From positions 1,984,001 through 2,048,000 of the forward strand of contig CBDDCD010000001.1 in the NCBI GenBank assembly GCA_965226025.1: a DNA stretch of 64,000 nucleotides. The letters are read 5' to 3'. The stretch is from Moanibacter sp965226025. GTDB taxonomy: Bacteria > Verrucomicrobiota > Verrucomicrobiia > Opitutales > UBA2987. A program made the translations under genes and the position numbers. Below, piece by piece: positions 8,024 through 16,428 of this stretch. Numbering within the stretch: the first letter of the stretch is position 1; the number at the start of each line of letters is the position of its first letter. The notes under the pieces are model-generated. The model was not told the origin of the DNA, made no database searches, and saw nothing but the letters and a program-made list of their open reading frames with translations.

Positions 8024-8986
8024 ATGGACATCAATTCTTTCATTCACGGTTTAGGTTCGATCGGATTGCTCTCCTCTCGGGGTTTCCTTCCCGCATTTAT
8101 TACCGCGGTATCTCTCCGCTACGGATCGGAATTCCCCTTTCTCAGAAACATCGATCTTCTTAAGAGCATCGGAGACGAGCCCACCTGGTTCACCCATGGC
8201 GGAACCATTTGTTTCTTGGGAGTGATGTCGCTTCTCGAGATTGCGGCTGACAAGATTCCTGAGGCTCGCGAGGCGCTGAGCGAGATTGACGGCTATTCGA
8301 AGACTATCCTCTCCGTCCTACTCTACCTCGGCGTTCTCAGCTCCCTCGACATTGATTTTATCAGGGAGAATATCGAGCAGGCCGGCCTCTTCGATACTGC
8401 CGCGATTTTTCTCATCGCAGGGGGCACCTACTCCGCCGCCAAGATGCGGAACAACCTCCTCGAACACTTGAGGAGCGCGGATGAGGACGATGATCTGGGC
8501 CTTCAGAGTATCATAAGCTGGTCAGAGGACCTTTGGGCAGCGCTGGGGATTTTTGCTCTGCTCTTGTTCCCAGTCCTGATGATTATACTCAATGGTATCG
8601 CGCTCACTCTTCTCTTCTCGGCCCAGAAGTACGCCCAATATCGCGAAGAGAGATCGAAAGCGGAGTGTGAAGAATGCCATGAATCGGTCTACCGCTCAGC
8701 GATGGCTTGTCCTAAATGCGGTTCGAAACGAGGGCAACCCGCCAGAATCGGCGCCCTTGGTCAGTCAAAGGATGAGCCCGAGGAAGATCTCGAGGCTCAC
8801 CCCTACCGCCTCGTAACCAAAAAAAGATGCCCTGTATGTGCGACTCGCTTCACCGAACGTGAAGTGAAGCAAAAATGTGACGCCTGCGGCCACGAACTGA
8901 TGGCTGACCAGCAGTTCGCTCGCGACTATCTCCATCGAATCCGGACACGCCTCCCAACCGTTCTGGGCATCGGTTTTCTCTTTTAG
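8024..8986 (+). CDS. DUF4126-like membrane protein with two zinc ribbons (frameshifted before its C-terminus)
   Basis: The N-terminal part (MDINSFIHGLGSIGLLSSRG, then several hydrophobic segments to about 200) resembles DUF4126 inner-membrane proteins. A cytoplasmic tail with two C-x2-C...C-x2-C zinc ribbons follows: Cys 215/218/229/232 and Cys 269/272/285/288. The frame ends at TAG 8984-8986 inside ...VLGIGFLF. Skipping one T of the TTTT run just before it restores ...GFLFSLIPVIGLVPGV and the rest of a membrane segment (8997-9230). The ATG at 8024 is chosen because the 41 codons upstream in the open frame are Arg-rich and unlike a leader. The full protein would have about 400 residues; its function is unknown. 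Confidence 0.7.
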   Translation: MDINSFIHGLGSIGLLSSRGFLPAFITAVSLRYGSEFPFLRNIDLLKSIGDEPTWFTHGGTICFLGVMSLLEIAADKIPEAREALSEIDGYSKTILSVLLYLGVLSSLDIDFIRENIEQAGLFDTAAIFLIAGGTYSAAKMRNNLLEHLRSADEDDDLGLQSIISWSEDLWAALGIFALLLFPVLMIILNGIALTLLFSAQKYAQYREERSKAECEECHESVYRSAMACPKCGSKRGQPARIGALGQSKDEPEEDLEAHPYRLVTKKRCPVCATRFTEREVKQKCDACGHELMADQQFARDYLHRIRTRLPTVLGIGFLF

Positions 8987-9230
8987 CCTCATCCCCGTGA
9001 TCGGGCTGGTTCCCGGCGTCATTTACTACCGTCTGAGGCTCGTTGCACCCTTCCGGCTCTACACTCCTTTCGGTAAGAGGCTCCTCACCAAGATTCTGGT
9101 TTCGATTCTCTTCTTTCTCCTCATCGGGCTGCAGTGGATTCCAGGAATCGGTGGATTCGTCGTCCCTTTTATGGCACTCATCAGCTACGGAGTCTACAGC
9201 GCCCAGTTCCGCGCTATGGCCGGAATCTAG
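8987..9230 (+). pseudogene. C-terminal membrane part of the DUF4126/zinc-ribbon protein, in the shifted frame
   Basis: The reading frame continues the protein of 8024-8986 after a one-base shift. It encodes an amphipathic segment (VIGLVPGVIYYRLRL), then two membrane helices (ILVSILFFLLIGLQW and GGFVVPFMALISYGVYSAQF). It has a GTG at 8997 but no ribosome binding site, so it is not a likely separate gene. The shift site CTC TTT TAG C could also allow +1 ribosomal frameshifting, since the Phe tRNA can re-pair with UUU. An indel in the T-run, real or an assembly error, is simpler. Confidence 0.65.
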
Positions 9231-9262
9231 CCCGAAAACAAATCCGATTGAGCCGGTAGGTC

Positions 9263-9384
9263 TGGAGGGACGAGTGCTCTCGAGTCCCGTCCGTGTATGG
9301 GAATCGTAGATTTGACCGGAGGAGATTTCGACCAGAACAGGCAAGAGCGCCTGGTTTGGGGACTCGAGAGCCTTCGTCCCTCCA
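9263..9384. repeat. Dispersed palindromic element, family P1, copy 1
   Basis: Inverted 25-base arms (9263-9287 beginning TGGAGGGACGAG, and 9360-9384 ending CGTCCCTCCA) flank about 70 bases. The right arm ends one base before the stop codon of the AsmA-like gene. It is the same family as 11309-11450, 18588-18623 and 53973-54069. Confidence 0.75.
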
Positions 9385-9385
9385 G

Positions 9386-10177
9386 CTACTCATTCTTCTT
9401 TTTCGAAAATATTCCTTTTAGCCCCTCCGCCGCCTTGGCTGCCTTGCTGCCGATATCGCCTGCAGCGTCTCCTCCTCCCTGCAACGCCTTCCCCAATGAA
9501 CTCGCACTACTCCCGGCCAGTTGCTGGGCCGCCTTGCCCGTCACCGCAAGCACTTCCTTGACAACCTCCTTTATGATCTGGGCAGCCAATTCAGCCGGCG
9601 CAAGTCCCCCCTCCGCGGTACCAAGATCATTCATTCGCAGATCGGCCAAGGGTACATTGAGACTCTTTCCCGCCACCACCAGGGAGACGGAACCGCCTTC
9701 AAGGAGGAACTCCCCGATCTCCAGTTTCGTTGCCGATTCTTCATCTTCTTCCTCACCGATCGGTAAATGTTCCGCGGTCGTTTCCTCCACACTCTTCAGG
9801 ATGGCGCTGAGGTTGTTTCCCGTGAATTTCTTCTCGAAAACGATCTCGGGTCCAATAATATGAATCTTGTCGATCACAATGTGATCAGATAGGAGCGACA
9901 TCGGTGCGATCTGAATCTCGATCTTTTCGCAGGAAAATGTCTTATCGGCCTTATAGCCCTCCGGACTCCCGATCTCCAATCCTTCGACAACCCCATTCCC
10001 GCTCAAGAGGGAAAGTCGCACATCTTCCAATTTTATAGAGGTGCGAGTCAGTTTGGGACCCAAGGTCTCGACCCCCGACTCCAGTCCCTTGCTCAGGATC
10101 GCAGAGAATCCGAAATACAACCCAACACAGAGGATTATCAGCAACAGGACGCCACAACCCAGAGCCTTCTTAATCAT
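9386..10177 (-). CDS. AsmA-like membrane-anchored protein
   Basis: A 263-residue protein with one N-terminal membrane helix (about 5-27, ALGCGVLLLIILCVGLYFGF). It is followed by an AsmA/DUF748-like periplasmic domain: VETLGPKLTRTSIKLEDVRL, SGNGVVEGLEIGSPEGY, and ILSDHIVIDKIHIIGPEIVFE-type strands. The last about 75 residues are Ala/Gly-rich and helical, ending in KKKNE. Small proteins with this layout are known in Verrucomicrobiota. The AsmA superfamily is linked to outer-membrane biogenesis and lipid transport, so a cell-envelope role is inferred. The ATG overlaps the stop of a short upstream frame (10174-10401) in an ATGA, suggesting coupling. A palindromic repeat follows directly after its stop. 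Confidence 0.75.
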   Translation of the reverse strand: MIKKALGCGVLLLIILCVGLYFGFSAILSKGLESGVETLGPKLTRTSIKLEDVRLSLLSGNGVVEGLEIGSPEGYKADKTFSCEKIEIQIAPMSLLSDHIVIDKIHIIGPEIVFEKKFTGNNLSAILKSVEETTAEHLPIGEEEDEESATKLEIGEFLLEGGSVSLVVAGKSLNVPLADLRMNDLGTAEGGLAPAELAAQIIKEVVKEVLAVTGKAAQQLAGSSASSLGKALQGGGDAAGDIGSKAAKAAEGLKGIFSKKKNE

Positions 10178-10401
10178 GTTTCTTCAGTACTCGAATTCGC
10201 TAATTGGATAATGCATCCCAAGTCGACAAGGTCGAGGAAAACTCGCCCTTGGGGTAAGTGGTCGAGAGTGAAAAAGAAACGGTGAACAGTGTGGATTCCT
10301 CCGAGCAGTCCACCATCGCGATCGTAAGCGCGATCGGATTCCGAAGTGCAATAAACTTCGACTGATCGCAAAGGAGTTCCGTTCCAAGGGTAATCGGTCA
10401 T
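10174..10401 (-). CDS. Short hypothetical protein overlapping the AsmA-like gene start
   Basis: A 75-codon ATG frame (MTDYPWNGTPLRSVEVYC...) whose TGA stop overlaps the ATG of the AsmA-like gene by 4 bases (ATGA). That junction is typical of translationally coupled bacterial genes and is the main reason to list it. I recognise no domain. The composition is mixed, with no membrane segment. No clear Shine-Dalgarno sequence precedes the ATG at 10399-10401. It may instead be untranslated leader of the AsmA-like gene. Confidence 0.4.
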   Translation of the reverse strand: MTDYPWNGTPLRSVEVYCTSESDRAYDRDGGLLGGIHTVHRFFFTLDHLPQGRVFLDLVDLGCIIQLANSSTEET

Positions 10402-10502
10402 CGTAATCTACATTCGAAGCCCTATTCTACCAGTTCGTCTTCACTCTTCACTGAAACCTGAAACTTGAAACCTTTCTATCGACCTCCACCACCCTCGAAC
10501 GG

Positions 10503-11222
10503 ATGTCCCTCACCCCGCAGATACTTAAGGCCGCGAAAGTCAATCGGGAAGCAGTCAATAGACTGTCGTTCTCCAAGCCCGTTGCCTATGTTTACAATCC
10601 CCTCTGCTACGCCTGGAAGCCCTTTTCCATCTATGCCGCGAAATACGCCTCGACTCGAAAGGACGTCGTCTTTCTCGGAATGAATCCCGGACCATGGGGA
10701 ATGGCCCAGACCGGCGTTCCATTCGGAGAGGTGGGAATGGTGAGAGACTGGCTCGGTATATCCGCCGACGTCGGAAAACCAAAGCCAGAACATCCGAAGC
10801 GTCCGATTCACGGGTTCCAGTGCAGTCGTTCCGAAGTGAGCGGGACTCGTCTCTGGGGCCTCTTCGCCGAGAAATTCGAGACCGCGGATCGCTTCTTCGA
10901 TCGGCATTATGTCGCCAATTATTGTCCCCTCGTCTTCATGGAAGCGAGCGGCCGCAATCGAACGCCCGACAAACTGCCGTCTACCGAGTCGAATCCACTT
11001 TACCACGCATGTGATGCTCACCTCCGCGCGGTTGTAGCGTCACTCGAACCCGAATGGCTCATCGCGATCGGCGCCTTCTCCGAAACACGCGCCTCCCTCG
11101 CCCTCGCTGGGATGCCGGTAAAAATCTCGAGGATCATCCATCCCAGTCCCGCCAACCCCCTGGCCAATCGCGGGTGGGATCAGGCGGTAACCAAAAAGCT
11201 GCAGGACTTGGGAGTTTGGTAG
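10503..11222 (+). CDS. SMUG-type single-strand-selective uracil-DNA glycosylase
   Basis: A 239-residue uracil-DNA glycosylase of the SMUG1 family, starting base-excision repair by removing uracil or oxidised pyrimidines from DNA. The family motif GMNPGPWGMAQTGVPFGEV lies at 59-77; it carries the water-activating Asn at 61, and the uracil pocket follows. The second motif HPSPANPLANRGW lies at 213-225 and holds the catalytic/intercalation-loop His. Length matches bacterial SMUG proteins. The ATG at 10503 is the first good start. It stands alone between minus-strand genes with no obvious operon partner. Family assignment is firm; the exact damage preference is not visible. Confidence 0.9.
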   Translation: MSLTPQILKAAKVNREAVNRLSFSKPVAYVYNPLCYAWKPFSIYAAKYASTRKDVVFLGMNPGPWGMAQTGVPFGEVGMVRDWLGISADVGKPKPEHPKRPIHGFQCSRSEVSGTRLWGLFAEKFETADRFFDRHYVANYCPLVFMEASGRNRTPDKLPSTESNPLYHACDAHLRAVVASLEPEWLIAIGAFSETRASLALAGMPVKISRIIHPSPANPLANRGWDQAVTKKLQDLGVW

Positions 11223-11643
11223 CCCGGCGCTGACCTGAATGTTCAATGTAGAGGCGGATCTCCGGGTGAAGGATTCTCAGAATTCACCACGAAAAATAGT
11301 ATCAAAAATGGAGGGGCGAGGGCCCTCAAGCCCACGAACCAACTTTGTTTTCCGTTCCCCATCTCTCTTTTGCTGGATGGCGTTGCCGCAAGCCGGGAGG
11401 AGATCTTCTGGGTGATTACGGCATAGGGCTCGAGGGCCCTCGCCCCTCCAACTTGGCGGCTGATGGGGCTTTATTTTCATCCGCGGGATTGCCATGCTAT
11501 CCGTCGGCACTATTCCCTCCAATCCGATTATCGATCTGGCTAGTTTCAAACTCGATTGCTCCGGTCCGTTGTCGGCCTGCCGAACCCGCAAGCGCCAGCG
11601 CCACCGAGCCACCGGGCTCTGGACGGGACCATAGGTCCCGAAT
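11223..11643. other. Gene-free stretch holding palindromic element P1
   Basis: About 420 bases between the glycosylase gene and the convergent MBL-fold gene. The main content is the inverted-repeat element at 11309-11450. The open frames here are shadows of that repeat; nothing else was recognised. Confidence 0.5.
11309..11450. repeat. Dispersed palindromic element, family P1, copy 2
   Basis: The left arm 11309-11333 (starting TGGAGGGGCGAGGGCCCTCA) and right arm 11426-11450 (starting GGGCTCGAGGGCCCTCGCCC) are 25 bases and complementary with one mismatch, flanking about 92 bases. Each arm also holds a smaller GAGGGCCCTC palindrome. It lies between convergent genes. Confidence 0.8.
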
Positions 11644-12660
11644 TCACCGGAGCAGACGGCCTTCATAGATCCTCGTTTCGCCTTCGCGCGGAATTAGGAA
11701 TTCTGCCTCGGGCAAGTCCTCCGACGCCAGCGCGTTTCTCAACCGATCCACCGGTTCATCGATGGCCTCGTCGGTGAGTTGAAAAGTACCGAAATGCATA
11801 GCGATGCTCTGAGCTGAATCGAGATCCTGGTGGAGACGTAGTGCCTCCTCCGGATTGACGTGGGAGTCGCGCATGAACCAGCGTGGTTCGTAGGCGCCAA
11901 TGGGAACAAAGCTCAAATCCAAGGGCCCCAACCGATTGGGAAAATCCTTGAAAATGTCACAGTACCCAGTATCGCCGAGGAAGAGGGCACGGCTGAAACC
12001 GAAATCGATGCAGAATCCGCCCCAGAGGGCGCGGTCGGCATCCCAGGGAGTGCGGGCGGAGAAGTGTTGAGAGGGCGTGTAGGTCACGTTGACTGACCCA
12101 AATGCGGCATCCAGCTGATGGAGAGAAACTGATTCCCACCAGTCGAGTTCCCTGACGCGATCCGGCGGAATCCCGACGGACATCAGGTGCCGCTGATTGC
12201 GGAGCCCCGTGAGAAATACCGGCTGGTCCCGTTGATCGATGCGCCGCAGGGTCGGCAGGTCCATGTGATCGTAATGACAGTGCGTGACCAAAACGACCTG
12301 GATGGGAGGGAGGGAATCGAAGGCAATCCCGGGAGTGCGGACCCGCCGGGGACCCGCCCAGGTGACGGGACTCGTACGCATTGAATAGACAGGATCCAAA
12401 AGGATATTCACGTTGCGGGACTGAACCAAAAAGCTGGCGTGGTTGATGAATGTCACAGCGAGCTGTGTCTCGCCTATGGTCAACGGTCGGAAAACCTTCG
12501 CATGGGATTTGCGCCAGCGCGGCCAGCGTGCCCCGCCCCCGTCAAGGTGCCATTTAAGAAGGTCGCGCAACCCACGATGCGTACTGCGGCCCATCCACGG
12601 ATTGAAAAATCGGGTACCGTTCCAATGATCGCTTTTGGAAATGGTTCGCGGCTCCCTCAT
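11644..12660 (-). CDS. MBL-fold metal-dependent hydrolase (NAPE-PLD-like)
   Basis: A 338-residue metallo-beta-lactamase-fold hydrolase. The HxHxDH motif is THCHYDHMD (His127, His129, Asp131, His132), with FLGDTGYCD supplying the bridging Asp region and AMHFGTFQL the last His. The N-terminal DHWNGTRFFNPWM and RVRTPGIAFDSLPPI resemble the N-acyl-phosphatidylethanolamine phospholipase D-like/UlaG-like clade. Related enzymes cleave phosphodiesters or lactones; the substrate here is unknown. I choose ATG 12660 because it places the family's N-terminal FFNPW motif near residue 20 and follows an AGAGG sequence. A GTG at 12717 would add 19 residues with no family match. No signal peptide is seen. Confidence 0.85.
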   Translation of the reverse strand: MREPRTISKSDHWNGTRFFNPWMGRSTHRGLRDLLKWHLDGGGARWPRWRKSHAKVFRPLTIGETQLAVTFINHASFLVQSRNVNILLDPVYSMRTSPVTWAGPRRVRTPGIAFDSLPPIQVVLVTHCHYDHMDLPTLRRIDQRDQPVFLTGLRNQRHLMSVGIPPDRVRELDWWESVSLHQLDAAFGSVNVTYTPSQHFSARTPWDADRALWGGFCIDFGFSRALFLGDTGYCDIFKDFPNRLGPLDLSFVPIGAYEPRWFMRDSHVNPEEALRLHQDLDSAQSIAMHFGTFQLTDEAIDEPVDRLRNALASEDLPEAEFLIPREGETRIYEGRLLR

Positions 12661-12794
12661 TTTCTCGATCAGACCTCTTTCAGCTGCGCATAGTTCCTTT
12701 CTAATACCCCTCGACACCTGAACCCGGGAGGATTTGACTGCCTGTCGAAAAGTTCTTAATCAGCATTTGATCACTCGATTTCGGTTACTCAAGC

Positions 12795-13889
12795 ATGACT
12801 GCGACTCGACCCATCCGCCTCGGTATCGTCGGCGCCGGTTTTACCGGACGCCAGGCAGCTCTCTCCTCCTCTCAACTTCCGGCTCGTATCACCCTAGCGG
12901 CGTTGGCCGACTTGGACCCGGAGCGCGGGCGGCCCGTGGTCGATGAATTCTCCATCCCGCGCGCCTACTCTGACTATCGCGAACTCCTCGACGACGAGGA
13001 GGTGGACGCCGTTTACCTCGGAGTACCGCCCGACATCCGCCTCCCCATGGTCCTTGACAGTCTGGCGGCGGGCAAGCACGTCCTGGTACAGAAACCGCAT
13101 GCTATACGGGCCCCTGAAATCCTCGAGATGGAAGTTGCCGCTGAACGCGCCGGTCGGGTGATCCAGTTCTGTTACTACTTGCGTCACTACCCCCACAATC
13201 GGGCCGCGCGGGCGGCCGTTGACTCAGGCGAGATAGGCCAGCCCTACCACGGCCGTTACTTCAGTAAGAATGCCAGCCCGGTTGGTTCCTACTCCGATGC
13301 CAATCGTTGGCTTCTGGTTTACGGTATGAAAGGAGGAGTCCTGTCGCAGCACATGTCCCACGATCTCAACCTCCTCTGGTCGTGGTTGGGTTGCCCAGAG
13401 CCGGAATGGGCATTCGCTGCAAAGCATCACATCCACCCCTACTACGACGGTCCGGAGGGTCCCTCCGAGGACTACTTCAGTGGACTTTTAGGATTCGCAG
13501 GGAACGCGACTATCCAGATCGACGTTACGAATTCGAGCCACTGTGATTCCGTCCGCATCTGCGAACTGCACGGCACAGAGGGAGCAATCGCAGGGAACGC
13601 ACGCTGCGGTCTCGGTCGCCGCGATACGGACGACGCGCCCAATCAAGCAATCTTCCGACGCACCAAAAATGGCTACGAACGTCATGAGATCTCGGCGGAG
13701 CCGGATATTCCTCACACTGAACCGCCGCCCGGAGCTTCCCCCTTCTATCACGAAATCGAGCACTTCGCCATGGCCGTGGCCGGCGAAGTGTCGCCGGAGG
13801 TTGACGCTAAGGAAGCCCACACCTTTATGAAAATCCTCGACGCCCTCTACGACAGCGCGGGTGCGGGAGAGAAAGTCATTATTACCTAA
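12795..13889 (+). CDS. Gfo/Idh/MocA family oxidoreductase
   Basis: A 364-residue NAD(P)-dependent dehydrogenase. The Rossmann motif GIVGAGFTGRQA lies at about 9-20. The family loop VQKPHAIRAPEI takes the place of EKP, with Lys in the catalytic/cofactor position near 98. The C-terminal alpha/beta domain includes HMSHDLNLLWSWLG, whose HD-x-x-N dipeptide region is typical of substrate-binding GFO enzymes. Members oxidise or epimerise sugars, inositols or sugar acids. It is one of three such genes here (also 34478-35455 and 46532-47587); each differs enough to suggest a separate substrate. No operon partner is close on this strand. Confidence 0.88.
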   Translation: MTATRPIRLGIVGAGFTGRQAALSSSQLPARITLAALADLDPERGRPVVDEFSIPRAYSDYRELLDDEEVDAVYLGVPPDIRLPMVLDSLAAGKHVLVQKPHAIRAPEILEMEVAAERAGRVIQFCYYLRHYPHNRAARAAVDSGEIGQPYHGRYFSKNASPVGSYSDANRWLLVYGMKGGVLSQHMSHDLNLLWSWLGCPEPEWAFAAKHHIHPYYDGPEGPSEDYFSGLLGFAGNATIQIDVTNSSHCDSVRICELHGTEGAIAGNARCGLGRRDTDDAPNQAIFRRTKNGYERHEISAEPDIPHTEPPPGASPFYHEIEHFAMAVAGEVSPEVDAKEAHTFMKILDALYDSAGAGEKVIIT

Positions 13890-14125
13890 ACCATTCGGTC
13901 GACTCTTTCGCCGGGAGGCAGTGTTCTACCCGTTCTACCGCCTAAAAGGAAAGGAGACTCGAAGGCTGCAGACGCCGCACGCGGACCGCTGAGCGGCCCG
14001 CAATACTCGTCAAACTGTGACGAAGACGAAATCCTCACGAATTCCGCTACAACCTTCGATTCTGAACGGAGTTCCGTTGGGCGGGAATCCAGATTTGATT
14101 CGATTCGGTAGGACGATCACTTCAA

Positions 14126-15346
14126 TTAAACCCAGCTCGAGATAAACTCCGATGTGGTGTAATTCGGCGGCATTTCGTTGAAGTGGTACATCATGGGCCC
14201 GGACTGAAACCCGGGGAAAAACTGCTCCTCTTCCGATTGAAGCAGCTTGTCCAGCGGCTCGAAGCGCTGCCACAACGAATCGGCATCGGATGATGAGAAC
14301 CGGTCAGCGAATTCGGGACCCCAATTGAGGGTGGTGTAGTGAGAACCGTGGACGCGTCCTGCGAGATCTTCCGAGACTTCGGGATACGGAGGATCCTTGG
14401 AGAGTCTAACCGATAGGGCAGCCTTGCACAAAAAGACTGTAGAAAGGATCTTTCCCTTTTCGCCTCGGCGAGGGTGAAGCCTGTCGAGTGCATCCTGGAA
14501 GGCGGCACGATCCGCATCGATCACGGCTCTTAATGCAGATTCGGTGTGCGACTTCATTTCCCTGGTTTGGCGATCCCAACGTTCGAATGCGTTAGCAGCC
14601 TCGGTCGACAAACTGTCCACAAACGAGAGATCGGCAAAACAGGAATAAACGGAGAACCCTCCGTGTACGGTTCGCCTCAACCGGGTACTGTAGTTGCTGC
14701 CCCAATGGAGGATCGGGGTGATGTAGACGACGCCATCACCCGCTTCAAGGTGTGTTCGAACGCCGCCGGGCAGGGGTTGGCAGGGATCCTCCGACAGCCG
14801 CTCGTTCTCTTCAGGCGTGTTGCACCTCAGGTGGCTACCGGGAACGACCCAAAGGACGCTGTCGTCGTAGAGAGGGATGTTCCATTGGAGGTAGCGCGGA
14901 CCTCCTTCGACAATGTCGTCGATATATCCCTGCAGGGGAGCGGTGTCGATCGGATGGATGTCGCGATGCCACTTTGCGGGACCGTGATCTCGAATCGGAC
15001 TGCACATCATCATCATCTCGGTGACGGCAGCGTCCGACTCATCCAGCAGCTTCAAACTGTTCCCCCGGATGTTCTCTTCCATCCAGACTTCGACCGCCGG
15101 CGCGGTTTCCCGATCAAGCTGATTGACCAACGGCGGCCGCTGCAACAGCAGACGAGGTTGCGCGCTTTTCTCCCACTCACCTCCCGGTGGGTCGCCTTCT
15201 TTTCGCTCGGCCTTCCAGTTGTTGCGCTGACGGTCGACGAGCGTCTCGTATGCCCTGCGAAGGCGCTCGAGTTTGCTGGATGGGACGGCTTCCTTGACAA
15301 TCAGGTAGCCCTGTTCGAGGAATCGATCGCGATCGATGGAACGCAT
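14126..15346 (-). CDS. Phytanoyl-CoA dioxygenase (PhyH) family protein
   Basis: A 406-residue member of the PhyH Fe(II)/alpha-ketoglutarate dioxygenases, longer than the usual 250-300 residues. The facial triad is WHRDIHP (His127, Asp129) and ILHWGSN (His214), with an alpha-ketoglutarate Arg near LRRTVHGGF. The N-terminus DRDRFLEQGYLIVKEAVPSS is the standard PhyH start. The extra about 150 C-terminal residues are unusual and of unknown role. The ATG at 15346 has a good AAGGAG site 8 bases upstream. It lies 66 bases after the nitrilase gene on the same strand and may be cotranscribed with it. It probably hydroxylates a small metabolite. Confidence 0.88.
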   Translation of the reverse strand: MRSIDRDRFLEQGYLIVKEAVPSSKLERLRRAYETLVDRQRNNWKAERKEGDPPGGEWEKSAQPRLLLQRPPLVNQLDRETAPAVEVWMEENIRGNSLKLLDESDAAVTEMMMMCSPIRDHGPAKWHRDIHPIDTAPLQGYIDDIVEGGPRYLQWNIPLYDDSVLWVVPGSHLRCNTPEENERLSEDPCQPLPGGVRTHLEAGDGVVYITPILHWGSNYSTRLRRTVHGGFSVYSCFADLSFVDSLSTEAANAFERWDRQTREMKSHTESALRAVIDADRAAFQDALDRLHPRRGEKGKILSTVFLCKAALSVRLSKDPPYPEVSEDLAGRVHGSHYTTLNWGPEFADRFSSSDADSLWQRFEPLDKLLQSEEEQFFPGFQSGPMMYHFNEMPPNYTTSEFISSWV

Positions 15347-15412
15347 GCTGGAGTCTCCTTTTATAACCGTTCTATTTCGCCTTACTTGAATAGGGCTTCC
15401 AGTTGACCGATA

Positions 15413-16252
15413 TCACTTACTGGTCCTCGGTCTTTCTTCCCAGAGTCGATACATCTCCGGACGTCGGAAATGCCGAAAAAAGGTCTCCGGCTCGCTACGA
15501 CTTTCCCCCAGAACGGAGCCTCGTAGATCGGCCACGATCATCTCTTCCTCCGTGCCGCTTTCCACCTCGGCGATGACGACGCCCCGAGGGTCGCAGATGA
15601 AGGTCACACCTGAGAAGCAGATACCGGCCCCGTTGTCTCCAACGTGATTGCAGATGGCGACGTAAACATTGTTGTCGTAGGCTCGCGCGGGGACATAGCG
15701 CATCCAGCGGGTGCGCTTGTCTTCCGGGGTTTCGCGGGCGGAGGCGTGCGGGAGGAAGATGACCTCCGCGCCTTTCCCCGCGAGAATGGTGCTCACTTCC
15801 GGGAAGTGGGAATCGTAACAGATCTCAATGCCATAACAGGCTTTGGCGTGCTTGAAGACCGGCAGGGCGTCACCCTGACACCATGTTCCGTTCTCCGAGG
15901 TGGGTACGTGCGTTTTGCGGTAGTGGCCAACAAAACCGTCGGGTCCACAGATGACTTGCGTGTTGTAGGTGATGCCGCTGACGTCACATTCGAGTAGGCC
16001 CGCCAGCAGGGTGATGTCGTTGCCTCGTCCAATCTCTTCAAGACTGCGGAGAGATTCGCCCTGTAAAGGTTCCGGCTTCGGCTTGGAGGTGTCGCCCGCA
16101 TTATAGCCAGAGACGCACAGCTCCGGGAAGCAAACGATGTCGACGTTCTGCGCCGCCGCCTCTTCGGTAAAGCGCCCGATAGTGACGAGATTGCCGTCGT
16201 GATCCGCCACCCGGCAGTTCATCTGGACCATCGCAATTCGGAGGTCCTGCAT
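15413..16252 (-). CDS. Carbon-nitrogen hydrolase (nitrilase superfamily)
   Basis: A 279-residue hydrolase with the catalytic triad Glu44 (CFPELCVSGY), Lys113 (HYRKTHV) and Cys145 (EICYDSHFPE). This C-N hydrolase fold splits amides, carbamoyl groups or nitriles. The IYEDRFPE-like block around the Cys suggests an amidase/carbamoylase type rather than a true nitrilase. Length matches the family. It is cytoplasmic, without a leader. The next gene downstream on the strand is the long PhyH enzyme; the upstream neighbour is a divergent MFS transporter. A plausible module imports a nitrogenous compound, hydrolyses an amide and hydroxylates the product, but that is inference. Confidence 0.88.
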   Translation of the reverse strand: MQDLRIAMVQMNCRVADHDGNLVTIGRFTEEAAAQNVDIVCFPELCVSGYNAGDTSKPKPEPLQGESLRSLEEIGRGNDITLLAGLLECDVSGITYNTQVICGPDGFVGHYRKTHVPTSENGTWCQGDALPVFKHAKACYGIEICYDSHFPEVSTILAGKGAEVIFLPHASARETPEDKRTRWMRYVPARAYDNNVYVAICNHVGDNGAGICFSGVTFICDPRGVVIAEVESGTEEEMIVADLRGSVLGESRSEPETFFRHFRRPEMYRLWEERPRTSK

Positions 16253-16428
16253 ATGATCAAACTACTACTCGAATTCGAGTTCTTGGTCCAACGTTCATGC
16301 TTTCAGCTGATCCCGACAACGTCAAGTTGCTGTTTGTACTCGCACGCAGCGGCCGATCCGAGCTGCAATGGAGTGAGCTGCCGTGCCTAGCCTGCATTGC
16401 TGCCGGCCCCGACGGCAAAAAATTATCG

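Noticed and set aside
16297..16428. N-terminal extension of the MFS transporter frame
   Set aside because: The 44 codons before ATG 16429 lack transporter-like sequence and the first helix begins after MSDSFSHN, so the short start is preferred.
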